A stretch of 43,195 bases of DNA from Actinomycetes bacterium (GTDB lineage Bacteria; Actinomycetota; Acidimicrobiia; Acidimicrobiales; Ilumatobacteraceae): positions 1-43,195 of the forward strand of contig JANXUF010000100.1 in assembly GCA_025356335.1 (NCBI GenBank), in the 5' to 3' direction. The notes below the pieces were generated by a model. It did not search any database and was not told where the DNA came from. It worked only from the letters and a program-made list of their open reading frames with translations. Below, piece after piece: positions 25,401 through 32,549 of the stretch; within the stretch, counting starts at the first letter, position 1; every line of letters begins with the position of its first letter. A program made the position numbers and the translations under genes.

Positions 25401-25613
25401 GGCAACGACCAGTTCGTTTCGACGAACAACACCGGCGGCGGTTTCATCACCTACGCCTTCAACCTCAAGTCCAATAAGTCGGTTGCAGCAGGTTCCGGAT
25501 TGCTTGCTGCCCAGTTCAACGGCACCGGCACACCCCATCCGACGAGCGGTGATACGTGGACGCTGACGACGACGACGGCCCTCGGCACCGTCACCCAGAC
25601 CGGAACCTTTTGA
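22482..25613 (+). CDS. Giant PilW-like pilin-adhesin with Ig-like repeats and PA14 domain
   Basis: A 1043-residue protein. The prepilin leader ends DQG and is followed by FTLIEVLFAIVLAAM, a normal cut and Glu5. Next is a globular region of about 300 residues, then a beta-helix-like stretch (TDVLLYVAGGTMLVNATATVDLTG, LRGILYAP) seen in pilus-associated proteins. Four He_PIG Ig-like modules of about 85 residues (TPYTWSATGLPAGL..ISGTPTAAG) span roughly residues 440-790. A PA14 domain (WQGEYFSNVTLSG, LGSDDGGRLYIDN, HTMRVEYYERGG) follows, and a last beta domain. Ordinary minor pilins have 150-250 residues. It is probably the tip adhesin, with PA14 as carbohydrate-binding head. ATGA overlap fixes the start. 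Confidence 0.9.
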   Translation: MTTRSAKRARTGAGHADQGFTLIEVLFAIVLAAMITGVVAAAIVTSLSVARATTDQVGDSTDAGLISAFVIRDAQSAGATDPTTAVRDPTLGVTTDASAAGWTDCAQPASFVVRFAWIDRTASASTRVVVYYLLDSTGAQLTRRVCRSGTLVDVQLARHLTSAVATCDTACNASPTSVSLALVGTGTRSPFSYTMKASLRNDIQATPTVGNSPPVPLLALGAGASVACPNLTLSGTGTITVRGNVLVDGSCGATPISGNTTVLPPGTFSAITGINNPFAGRIPPTFVCGGGTNPATIGVSATRDTLTVYPQKVSIASGATVFQPGRYVFCNGLEITGGQVTGTDVLLYVAGGTMLVNATATVDLTGRTAGVEANLLVWVASPSQTVQINGGPRVSSLRGILYAPTSALQLSSSNAANLGGIVVQSMTIAGAGAARIGLPLPLFSLTPATIPLGEVGLSYVSTTLVASGGTAPYTWSATGLPGGLSMTTSGTISGTPTAAGTFPIVVTVVDATAEAASADYSVTISPALSVVWPPTLPNGEVGVAYVAATPAASGGTTPYTWSATGLPAGLAINTATGAISGTPTAAGTFTVTASVTDAMTASSTKTYTVTINPALSVVWPPTLPNGEVGVAYAPAAPTASGGTTPYTWSATGLPAGLAINTATGAISGTPTAAGFFTVTASVTDAMTASSTKTYTFTIASPLTATWPSALPNGQVGTAYTPTTPTASGGTTPYTWSATGLPAGLSINSSTGTISGTPTAAGTSTVVVKVTDAMTATSTQTYSVTVTAPTAGCPATINGWQGEYFSNVTLSGKPVVCRDDASVNFDWGSGSPDPAVPVDNFSARWTRTQTFAAGTYNFVLGSDDGGRLYIDNVLIIDHFVDQSYAQYSAQKTLSQGPHTMRVEYYERGGLARATLVMTLLDNGVTATPSISGDQTFFGQENISVSSTSKITAMNLTITVAQTTGITFNGQYETYGNDQFVSTNNTGGGFITYAFNLKSNKSVAAGSGLLAAQFNGTGTPHPTSGDTWTLTTTTALGTVTQTGTF
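24063..24570 (+). repeat. Near-identical tandem repeats in the adhesin gene
   Basis: Two copies of about 255 bp (from CTGAGTGTCGTCTGGCCG at 24063 and from CTGAGCGTTGTCTGGCCG at 24322) are nearly identical at DNA level. More diverged copies lie before and after them. Each codes for one Ig-like module. Such repeats can gain or lose units by recombination and so change stalk length. Confidence 0.75.
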
Positions 25614-25621
25614 CGAACGAT

Positions 25622-26383
25622 CTAGCGACGCAACCACAGCCTGATCAGCGGATGGCCGATGAAAATCGCGACGGTCGCGCCGAGTGCCAGGTACGGGCCG
25701 AATGCCAACTTCGCCTTGATCCCATCACCGCGGCTGATGCGGATGCTCCCGACGATGGCGCCGGCGAGAAACCCGAGGAACAGGCCGACCGGTGTGTGCA
25801 TCGGACCGATCCAGCCGAGGAACAGCCCGAGCATCGCCGCAAGCCGCACATCGCCGTCGCCCATCGAGCCGCGCCAACCGAAATACAACACCATGAAGAA
25901 CCCGAGCGCGCCGACAGACCCGAACGCTGCCCACTCGAGGCGCACCCCCTGGTGTCGCCGCAGTGCCCCGACAACGAGGAACGGCAGTGCCAGCGACGTC
26001 ATGACGTAGATGATTCGTCTCGGCAGCGTCTGTGTACGAAGGTCGATCACGCTCAGCAGTACGAGCCCGCCACCGAGCACCAGGAAGCCCCCGAGTTCCC
26101 AGCGCGGCCCGAAGCGCGCAGCCAGCCCGGCGAACAGGCCGGCTGTCACCAGCTCGATGACCGTCGATGTCACCGGCACGCCGGCGTGACATCGACGGCA
26201 CCGCCCCCGTTGCAACAGCCACGAAATCACCGGCAGCAACTCGAACCACCGCAATGTTGCACCGCACGCGTCGCAATGCGACCGCCCTGCGACCGTCGCC
26301 TCGCCGGCCGGCAGGCGATCGGCCAGCACCCCGAGATACGAGCCTGCCAACAATCCAAAGATGGCACACGTTGCCTCGAGCAC
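25622..26383 (-). CDS. pilD: Prepilin peptidase (PilD)
   Basis: A 253-residue aspartic membrane protease. The N-terminal part has the zinc-type Cys tetrad CDACG...CRRCH between the first helix and the rest. The catalytic aspartates are in SVIDLRTQTLP and MGDGDVRLA, the two GxGD-type motifs of the TFPP family. About seven hydrophobic helices are present. It should cut the pilin leaders before Phe and may N-methylate them. The start is GTG 26383 since no ATG is in frame. It is divergent from pilT (23 bp apart) and convergent with the giant pilin gene (8 bp apart). Confidence 0.93.
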   Translation of the reverse strand: MLEATCAIFGLLAGSYLGVLADRLPAGEATVAGRSHCDACGATLRWFELLPVISWLLQRGRCRRCHAGVPVTSTVIELVTAGLFAGLAARFGPRWELGGFLVLGGGLVLLSVIDLRTQTLPRRIIYVMTSLALPFLVVGALRRHQGVRLEWAAFGSVGALGFFMVLYFGWRGSMGDGDVRLAAMLGLFLGWIGPMHTPVGLFLGFLAGAIVGSIRISRGDGIKAKLAFGPYLALGATVAIFIGHPLIRLWLRR

Positions 26384-26406
26384 TGCGCAGCAGCATAGGA
26401 GACGAC

Positions 26407-27549
26407 ATGCACGTCGACAGCGAAAACACCGACAGGATCACCGGCGGACACCACAGATCGAACAGCGGCGCCATCGACGCCGAACTGGTCAGGTCGATGC
26501 GCCATGTTGTCGCTCGATCGGGGTCCGACCTGCATCTGACGGTCGGCCGTCCACCGATGATCCGAGTGGATGGTCAGATCGCGGAGATACCTGGCGAACG
26601 TGCACTCGACGCCGAGGCCATCAGCCGCATGGTCCGAACGATGCTCGTCGAGGACTACTGGCATCGGTATCTCGAACGACGCCAGGTCGACTTCTCGATC
26701 TCGTTGTCCGGCATCGGTCGCTTCCGGGTCAACGCCTATCATCAACTCGGCTCGCCCGCAGCCGCACTGCGAACCATTCCGACGGTCATCCCGACGGCGG
26801 ACGAGATCGGTGTATCGGCCGACGTCGAACGGGTCGCCAGGTTCCCGTACGGGCTCGTGTTGTTCGTCGGTCCGACGGGGTCCGGGAAGTCGACCACTCA
26901 GGCAGCGCTGATCGGCAACATCAACGCCACGAAGCAGTGCCACATCCTGACCATCGAAGATCCGGTCGAGTTCATCCACGGGCGGGGCCTCGCGCTGATC
27001 AACCAACGCGAGGTGGGAACGGACGTGCGCTCGTTCGCCGATGGGTTACGGGCGGCGCTCAGAGAAGATCCCGACGTCATCCTGCTCGGAGAAATGCGCG
27101 ACGAGGAGTCGATCGCCATCACCCTGACGCTTGCCGAAACGGGACACCTCGTGTTCGCCACGCTCCACACGAACGACGCGCCGCAAGCGATCGACCGGAT
27201 CATCGATTCGTATCCGTCCGACCGGCGGAATCAAATCCAGACCCAACTGGCCGGGGCGCTGCAGGCTGTGGTCAGTCAACGGCTCGTGCCGCGCATCGGA
27301 GGTGGTCGGGTGGCGGCGTTCGAGGTGATCATCGCCAACGACGCCATCCGCAACCTGATTCGTGAGGGCAAGACCCGCCAGATGCGCAACGTCATCTCGA
27401 CGGGCCGTGCAGAGGGCATGCGGACGATGGAACAGTCACTCGGCGCACTGGTCGTCGAGGGCCAGGTGAACTACCGAGACGCTGTTGCCGTGGCGCAGTA
27501 CCCCAACGAGATTCCAGATCGACGCTCCAAGCAACGGATCCCGCCGTGA
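26407..27549 (+). CDS. pilT: PilT, type IV pilus retraction ATPase
   Basis: A 380-residue hexameric motor ATPase. An N-terminal PAS-like domain (GSDLHLTVGRPPMIRVDGQ) is followed by the core: Walker A (GPTGSGKSTTQAALIG, about residues 155-170), Asp box (TIEDPVEFIH), Walker B (VILLGEMRDEESI, the Glu-x-Arg-Asp typical of PilT) and His box (FATLHTNDA). The QRLVPRIGGGRVAAFEV region is the usual PilT C-terminal tract. A short tail rich in Arg closes it. It retracts the fibre. ATG 26407 has a GGAG ribosome site. The reading frame is open further upstream over the divergent peptidase, which is not real. Confidence 0.95.
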   Translation: MHVDSENTDRITGGHHRSNSGAIDAELVRSMRHVVARSGSDLHLTVGRPPMIRVDGQIAEIPGERALDAEAISRMVRTMLVEDYWHRYLERRQVDFSISLSGIGRFRVNAYHQLGSPAAALRTIPTVIPTADEIGVSADVERVARFPYGLVLFVGPTGSGKSTTQAALIGNINATKQCHILTIEDPVEFIHGRGLALINQREVGTDVRSFADGLRAALREDPDVILLGEMRDEESIAITLTLAETGHLVFATLHTNDAPQAIDRIIDSYPSDRRNQIQTQLAGALQAVVSQRLVPRIGGGRVAAFEVIIANDAIRNLIREGKTRQMRNVISTGRAEGMRTMEQSLGALVVEGQVNYRDAVAVAQYPNEIPDRRSKQRIPP

Positions 27550-27554
27550 CGACG

Positions 27555-28544
27555 TCAGGAAGTCGTTCGTGGCGTTGGCGGCGTCAACAGGCGAGGAGAC
27601 GGAAGACGCCCTGGACCCTGCAGTTGTCCGAGCCATGACGCTGGTGGCGAAGCGTCGGAAGCGACCGCCACCGGACTGTTCGTCACTGTTGGCGGAGGTG
27701 CCGGCTGGGTTCCGGTCGAGTTGGTGACTGCGGCAGAAGCGATGACGGCGAAGGAGGTACCGCCTGCGCCGAGCGCGGTCGGTGTCTCCTGGACGGCGCC
27801 CTGCACCAGGTTGATCGGTCGCCAATCGAAGCGATTGCCGGTCAGACCGCCAGCGACACCGCCGAGCAATCCTGCCACCCCGCCTGTCGTCGTCGACATA
27901 TCGGTGAACGTGACATCCATCGCCATGATCGCCAGGTCGGGGCTCTGCAGATCCCGCGACGGTGCTTCTACGACCCACTCGGCGCTGGCACCGGCGGCGC
28001 CCAGGGTGACGGTCGACGTGGTGTGAGTCCACGCAACCACGCCTGCGCGTCTGTCGGTCAGCGTCATCGAGAAGACGAAGAGCAGCCCGACGCTGACCGT
28101 CGAGGTGATCGTGTCGCCGGCGCGCACCGGGTAGGCATTCGGATCGAGCGCCGCCCACAGGCTGGGAAACGTCTCCGTCCAGGCGAAATTGTTGACAGAG
28201 CCGTCGGCGTTGCACGCCGTACCCGTCCCCGCCTGCTCGACGGTGGTTGCCCCGGCGTTCGCGCCGTCGAGTCCGACCCAGATGACCGTCGATCGCCCAT
28301 CGTTGGGTGCACACTGCACGCTCGGCACGGTCCACGTTCCGGTGACGGACGTAAAGGCGGCTCCCGTCGCCGCATAGCCGGCCCACTTGCCGCTGTGCAT
28401 CGCGGGCTTGAGCGAGGCGACGGCGTCCGAGGATCCTGTGCCGATACCGAAGGCGGTGAGCACGACGAAGGCCGTCGAATACAGCAACCATGTTCGAAGC
28501 GTGCGGACAGCGGTCGCTCCTCGACCTTTTGGAACACCTGTCAC
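27555..28544 (-). CDS. Secreted G1-family (glutamic/eqolisin) peptidase
   Basis: A 329-residue protein. An Arg-rich start and a hydrophobic helix (TWLLYSTAFVVLTAFGIG) form a signal peptide. The mature part has the family pattern: WAGYAATGAAFTSVTGTWTVP, then STVIWVGLDG, then VEQAGT with the catalytic Gln, and SAEWVVEAPS with the catalytic Glu. The fold is a beta sandwich acting at low pH in the known fungal members. The C-terminal tail is Pro/Ser/Thr-rich and probably flexible. GTG 28544 has AGGTGG ahead; ATG 28598 has no ribosome site. It is convergent with pilT (5 bp) but its function in the pilus is unproven. The 370-bp gap after it (28545-28914) shows no gene, only a weak CACCAC/GTGGTG hairpin at 28713-28740. 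Confidence 0.75.
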   Translation of the reverse strand: MTGVPKGRGATAVRTLRTWLLYSTAFVVLTAFGIGTGSSDAVASLKPAMHSGKWAGYAATGAAFTSVTGTWTVPSVQCAPNDGRSTVIWVGLDGANAGATTVEQAGTGTACNADGSVNNFAWTETFPSLWAALDPNAYPVRAGDTITSTVSVGLLFVFSMTLTDRRAGVVAWTHTTSTVTLGAAGASAEWVVEAPSRDLQSPDLAIMAMDVTFTDMSTTTGGVAGLLGGVAGGLTGNRFDWRPINLVQGAVQETPTALGAGGTSFAVIASAAVTNSTGTQPAPPPTVTNSPVAVASDASPPASWLGQLQGPGRLPSPRLLTPPTPRTTS

Positions 28545-28914
28545 GGGGCCACCTGCACAAGAGAGAGGGATGCCGACCTGGGGCGGTCGGCAGCACATGT
28601 TCGACCGAGGGTGGACGGCCTCGCCGGCGTCGTCGCGACGTCGACGTGTTCATTGTCCTCAACAGCAGCCTGTCGGTCACGAGCCAACTGGACCTTTGGC
28701 TACAGTTGAATGCACCACTGCCGGACTCCTCACGGTGGTGGATACAACGCTGAAACATCTCGAGCTTCGCTGCTTGGGCGCCCGGCCCGCCGCTGTCCGT
28801 GATAACATCCTTCCCAGGGCATTGTCGGTAGTCCAGCGAGCAGCGGACTGGTGGTTCCGGCATGTCTCTGTAGTGCCGCAAGCTGGTTGGGGTGGGGTGC
28901 GAAAGGTCGCAACA

Positions 28915-30786
28915 ATGGCGCCGAACAATGGTGCACCGGAGGAAGGACCTGATCGGTTCCAGTTACTCGTCGATGCGGTCGAGGAATACGCGATATTCAC
29001 GCTCGACCCGTCGGGGATCGTCGTTTCGTGGAATTCCGGCGCCCAGCGGATCAAGGGATTCCAAGCGAACGAGATCATCGGACAGCACTTCTCGACGTTC
29101 TACACGGCCGAGGACATCGAGGCCGCAAAGCCAGACCGCGGACTGGCGATAGCGAACCGCGACGGCTCGTATCGAGACGAGGGGTGGCGCGTCCGCAAGG
29201 ATGGCTCGAGGTTCTGGGCCAATATCGTCATCAGCGCCATTCGTGACGGTGACGGGCAACTCGTCGGGTTCGCCAAGGTGACCCGTGATGAATCCGACCC
29301 CAAAGCGGTCCTGGAGGCAGCGCAACGCGCCTCGTGTGAAGCGCTGCGGGCCAATGCCGCCAAGAACGTGTTCCTGTCACGGATGAGCCACGAGTTGCGC
29401 ACCCCGCTCAATGCGATTCTCGGGTTCGGACAGTTGCTGGAAATGGATGACCTCGGTGCGGAGCAGCGCGACAGCGTCCACCACATCATCACGGCAGGCG
29501 ACCACCTGCTCGAACTGATCGACGAGGTCCTCGATATCGCCCAGATGGAGAGCGGCGAATTGCGACTGTCGTTGGAACCGGTGGACGCGACCGATGTCTT
29601 GAACGAGGCCATCGCCATGCTCCGGCCGCTCGCTGACCAGCGCGGTATCCGCATCGTCGTCACCGCGCCGGGCCAGCGGGTATATGTGCAGGCAGATCGC
29701 CAGCGTTTCCGACAGGTTCTCGTCAACCTGCTTGCCAACGCCGTCAAGTACAACCGCAGCGAGGGCCAGGTCACCATCGTCAGCGAGTGCATTCCAGCCG
29801 GTCGACTGAGGATGACATTCACCGATACGGGCCTCGGCATCGCCGAAGGCGACTTGACGAAACTGTTCCAACCGTTCGAACGGCTGTCCGCCGAACGGTC
29901 AACGATCGAGGGCACCGGGCTGGGGCTCGCGCTGACCAGGAATTTGATGACGGCGATGCATGGCGAGGTCGGCGCCGCGAGTCGCCCCGGCGAGGGCAGT
30001 TCCTTCTGGATCGAGTTGGCGACAACGGTGACCCCGCCCGGAGACCGACGAAAGAAGGTACGTCCCCCGGTCGAAGAATCGAAGCAGGCGTCGACCGAAG
30101 AGAGAACGATTCTCTACGTGGAGGACAATCTCTCGAACATCAGGCTCTTCGAACGGCTGATGACCCACCGCCCGTACGTGACCTCGATCGTTGCTCAGCG
30201 GGGGCGGCGCGCCTTGGAGCTGGCGATCGAGCATCGGCCGGATCTCATCCTGGTGGACCTTCATCTGCCGGACATTTCCGGCGAGCAGGTCGTGCTCGGC
30301 CTACGGGGCGATCCACTGACGGCGACGACGCCGATCGTTGTGCTCAGCGCCGATGCCACCGCCGACAAATCGCGTCAACTGCTGTCACTCGGGGCGACAG
30401 CCTTCATGCCCAAGCCGTTCGATATCCCATTGCTGCTCGGCATGATCGACGACCTCAGTACCCGCGGGCAATCCGAGCCCTCCGGGGTCCGTTGGCCGCG
30501 GCGCACACACCGTGCCGGCGCAGCGGGCGAACCTGCGCCGACGATGGCGAGCGGCGAACCGGGACGCCCAGAACGCGCCGCTGTCGCTGAATTCGTGCAC
30601 GACATCAACAACCTGCTCGGCGTGATCTTGACCTACGAAACGTTGCTCTCGGATGCGGCAACGGACGCAACGACAACCGCCGACCTCGGCGAGATCCATC
30701 GTGCCACCGAGCGGGCGATGGAGATGGCGAAATCACTGTTGCCCGACCCGAGCTCTGCGACGGTGTCACCTCCGCCGCCGGCATAG
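28915..30786 (+). CDS. PAS hybrid histidine kinase with receiver and a second DHp-like C-terminus
   Basis: A 623-residue soluble kinase. A PAS domain (YAIFTLDPSGIVVSWNSGAQRIKGF, HFSTFYTAED) occupies residues 15-125. The DHp helix has the phospho-accepting His at 159 (RMSHELRTPLNAILG). The ATPase is complete (NLLANAVKYN, DTGLGIAEGD, EGTGLGLAL). The receiver, about 399-515, has ILYVEDN, ILVDLHLPDISG, IVVLSAD and MPKPF. Residues 555-610 form a second DHp-like region, with His562 in VAEFVHDINNLLGVILTY, but with no ATPase after it. That is not usual for hybrid kinases. The ATG 28915 has AAAGG upstream. It lies close to pilT and may report pilus state; convergent with the next gene. Confidence 0.88.
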   Translation: MAPNNGAPEEGPDRFQLLVDAVEEYAIFTLDPSGIVVSWNSGAQRIKGFQANEIIGQHFSTFYTAEDIEAAKPDRGLAIANRDGSYRDEGWRVRKDGSRFWANIVISAIRDGDGQLVGFAKVTRDESDPKAVLEAAQRASCEALRANAAKNVFLSRMSHELRTPLNAILGFGQLLEMDDLGAEQRDSVHHIITAGDHLLELIDEVLDIAQMESGELRLSLEPVDATDVLNEAIAMLRPLADQRGIRIVVTAPGQRVYVQADRQRFRQVLVNLLANAVKYNRSEGQVTIVSECIPAGRLRMTFTDTGLGIAEGDLTKLFQPFERLSAERSTIEGTGLGLALTRNLMTAMHGEVGAASRPGEGSSFWIELATTVTPPGDRRKKVRPPVEESKQASTEERTILYVEDNLSNIRLFERLMTHRPYVTSIVAQRGRRALELAIEHRPDLILVDLHLPDISGEQVVLGLRGDPLTATTPIVVLSADATADKSRQLLSLGATAFMPKPFDIPLLLGMIDDLSTRGQSEPSGVRWPRRTHRAGAAGEPAPTMASGEPGRPERAAVAEFVHDINNLLGVILTYETLLSDAATDATTTADLGEIHRATERAMEMAKSLLPDPSSATVSPPPPA

Positions 30787-30807
30787 ACGGCTGCTTCCGC
30801 CGCGGTG

Positions 30808-31449
30808 CTACGAAGGGTGGGGAACCGACTGGCCGGGTACCGCCAGCGATTCGTGAGCTCCTGGGACTTCGACGATCCGTTCCGGGACGTTGTCGAACTC
30901 AGTTCTCAAGGCATTGCTCATGATGCCGTGCATGATGTACATCGTCGTGATGTAGGTGAATTCGAGGATTTCCTCGTCGCTCAGATGTTGCTTCAAGACG
31001 TCGAAAATTCCGTCGCTGACCCTGCCCCGGTCGAGTGCCAGTGCATCGGCATAGGCCATCACTGCGCGCTCGATCTCGGTGAACTCGTTGCTCACCTGCC
31101 ACGACGGGACGGCGGCGATCTTGGCGTCGCTGACTCCCAGTGTGCGTAACGACTTGCAGTGCTGGGAGAAGACGAACTGGCTGGCAATGCTCCACCCGGC
31201 ACGGGCCTGGCCGAGCTCACGCAGGACAGGGTCGAGCGTGCGGTCGAGCGATCGGTAGACGCCGAACCCTTGCAGCGAATGCTTCAGCACGTCGGGAACG
31301 AGCGCAAAGACCGGCCACCAGTCGCCAGGCGTGCCGGTGGCGGTGCCCGGTTCGGAAACGGGGTCGCGCTCGCCGAAGACGAAGTCGTACGCCTGGATGA
31401 CGACCGGCGACGTCGTTTCTGCCCGTGAGACCTGACGAAGGCGTGGCAT
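30808..31449 (-). CDS. Carboxymuconolactone decarboxylase-family (AhpD-like) protein
   Basis: A 213-residue protein of the CMD fold. The helix GWSIASQFVFSQHCKSLRTLGVSDAKIAAV has the usual shape of the family, with one Cys in place of the CxxC redox pair of AhpD, so peroxidase reductase activity is unlikely. It is followed by FTEIERAVMAYADAL and LSDEEILEFTYITTMYIMHGIMSNAL. The precise reaction is unknown. ATG 31449 lies five bases after the stop of the VOC gene. It is the last gene of the ccr operon. Confidence 0.7.
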   Translation of the reverse strand: MPRLRQVSRAETTSPVVIQAYDFVFGERDPVSEPGTATGTPGDWWPVFALVPDVLKHSLQGFGVYRSLDRTLDPVLRELGQARAGWSIASQFVFSQHCKSLRTLGVSDAKIAAVPSWQVSNEFTEIERAVMAYADALALDRGRVSDGIFDVLKQHLSDEEILEFTYITTMYIMHGIMSNALRTEFDNVPERIVEVPGAHESLAVPGQSVPHPS

Positions 31450-31454
31450 CGGAA

Positions 31455-32054
31455 TCAGTTGTTCGACGCCGCTGCTGAGGATGCAGCGGCGGCGGATGTG
31501 GAGGTCGAGGATGCGAGAGCGGGACGGGAGACATCGCTCGGACGCAGCGCCCTCGTCCAGGCGGCGAATTCGAGGTTGATGCCATCCGGGTCGAAGAAGT
31601 AGATCGACCGGACGAAGACGCCGTCGTGAACGTCTTCGCTGTAACCACGTGGGCTGTGGTCGTGGTTCATGATCGGCGAGCAGTCGATCCCGGCAGCGAT
31701 CAGCCGCTCGCGGTACTCGTCGATGTCGTCGGGCGAGACGTCGATGGCGACGTGGTTCATCGAGCCGATCGCCGTGCGGAAATCGCCACGTCCCGGCAGC
31801 ACGGCCGGCGAGGCGATCCCTGGCGCGGCGGGCGGCGAGCCCGGCAGGTAGAAGAAGGCGATCTTGGCTCCGCCGCCGATGTCGAAGAAGAAGTGCTGCC
31901 CGTAGCCGCCGCCCATGTCGATGGTCATCACCAGTGGAAACCCGAGGACTCCTTCGTAGAACTCGACGGTCCTGGCCATGTCGCTTGACACCAGCGCGAG
32001 ATGGTTGAGCCCATTCGTCTTGAACGTGCCCGGTGTCGTCTTCTGACCCGTCAT
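31455..32054 (-). CDS. VOC-family (glyoxalase/dioxygenase-fold) protein
   Basis: A 199-residue protein with two beta-alpha-beta-beta-beta modules. The first starts GLNHLALVSSDMARTVEFYEGVLGFP, the second MNHVAIDVSPDDIDEYRERL and ends RSIYFFDPDGINLEFA. The two His and the last Glu (NLEF) are the metal ligands of VOC enzymes. The C-terminus carries a low-complexity Ser/Ala/Thr tail. The substrate is unknown. AGGGGG lies ahead of ATG 32054. It is 58 bp downstream of the epimerase gene, another VOC protein. Confidence 0.75.
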   Translation of the reverse strand: MTGQKTTPGTFKTNGLNHLALVSSDMARTVEFYEGVLGFPLVMTIDMGGGYGQHFFFDIGGGAKIAFFYLPGSPPAAPGIASPAVLPGRGDFRTAIGSMNHVAIDVSPDDIDEYRERLIAAGIDCSPIMNHDHSPRGYSEDVHDGVFVRSIYFFDPDGINLEFAAWTRALRPSDVSRPALASSTSTSAAAASSAAASNN

Positions 32055-32112
32055 CGAGTGCCCCCTGTGCGTCGTTCCCAGCCCCATTGTGCACCCTTGG
32101 CTGTCAGCCCGG

Positions 32113-32523
32113 CTACTCCTGGACGAGTTCGATGAGTGTCCCGAAGCTGCCCTTCGGGTGGATGAAGGCGACCGTCGTGCCGCGACTGCCGGGGCGTGGC
32201 GCCTTGTCGATCGGTGTGGCACCGGCGGCGATCATCGAGGCCAACGCCGCGGCACAGTCGTCCACGCGATAGCCGATGTGATGCAGACCCTCGCCACGCT
32301 TCTCGATCGCCTTGGCGACGGGCGAATCGTCACGCGTCGGGGTCAGCAACTGCACGTAGCTCTCAGCGACCTTGAGCAGCGCCTCCTCGACCCCGTCCTG
32401 CTCGACGATCTCGCGGTGCTCGACGGTGGCACCGAAGGCGCGGTTGTAGTAGTCGATCGCCGCTTCGAGGTCGCGGACGGCAATGGCAACGTGGTCGATT
32501 TCGGTGAGCAGCATCCCGACCAT
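32113..32523 (-). CDS. mce: Methylmalonyl-CoA (ethylmalonyl-CoA) epimerase
   Basis: A 136-residue VOC-fold epimerase. It shows EIDHVAIAVRDLEAAIDYYNRAFGA, then REIVEQDGVEEALLKV, GLHHIGYRVDD and TLIELVQE; the two His and Glu of the metal site are in place and the whole follows the family pattern closely. It interconverts the 2R and 2S forms of methylmalonyl-CoA (and ethylmalonyl-CoA in the ethylmalonyl-CoA pathway). It lies 26 bp after ccr and is likely co-transcribed. ATG 32523 or ATG 32514 could be the start. Confidence 0.88.
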   Translation of the reverse strand: MVGMLLTEIDHVAIAVRDLEAAIDYYNRAFGATVEHREIVEQDGVEEALLKVAESYVQLLTPTRDDSPVAKAIEKRGEGLHHIGYRVDDCAAALASMIAAGATPIDKAPRPGSRGTTVAFIHPKGSFGTLIELVQE

Positions 32524-32549
32524 TGTTACCGACGACCCGTTCGGTCGAC

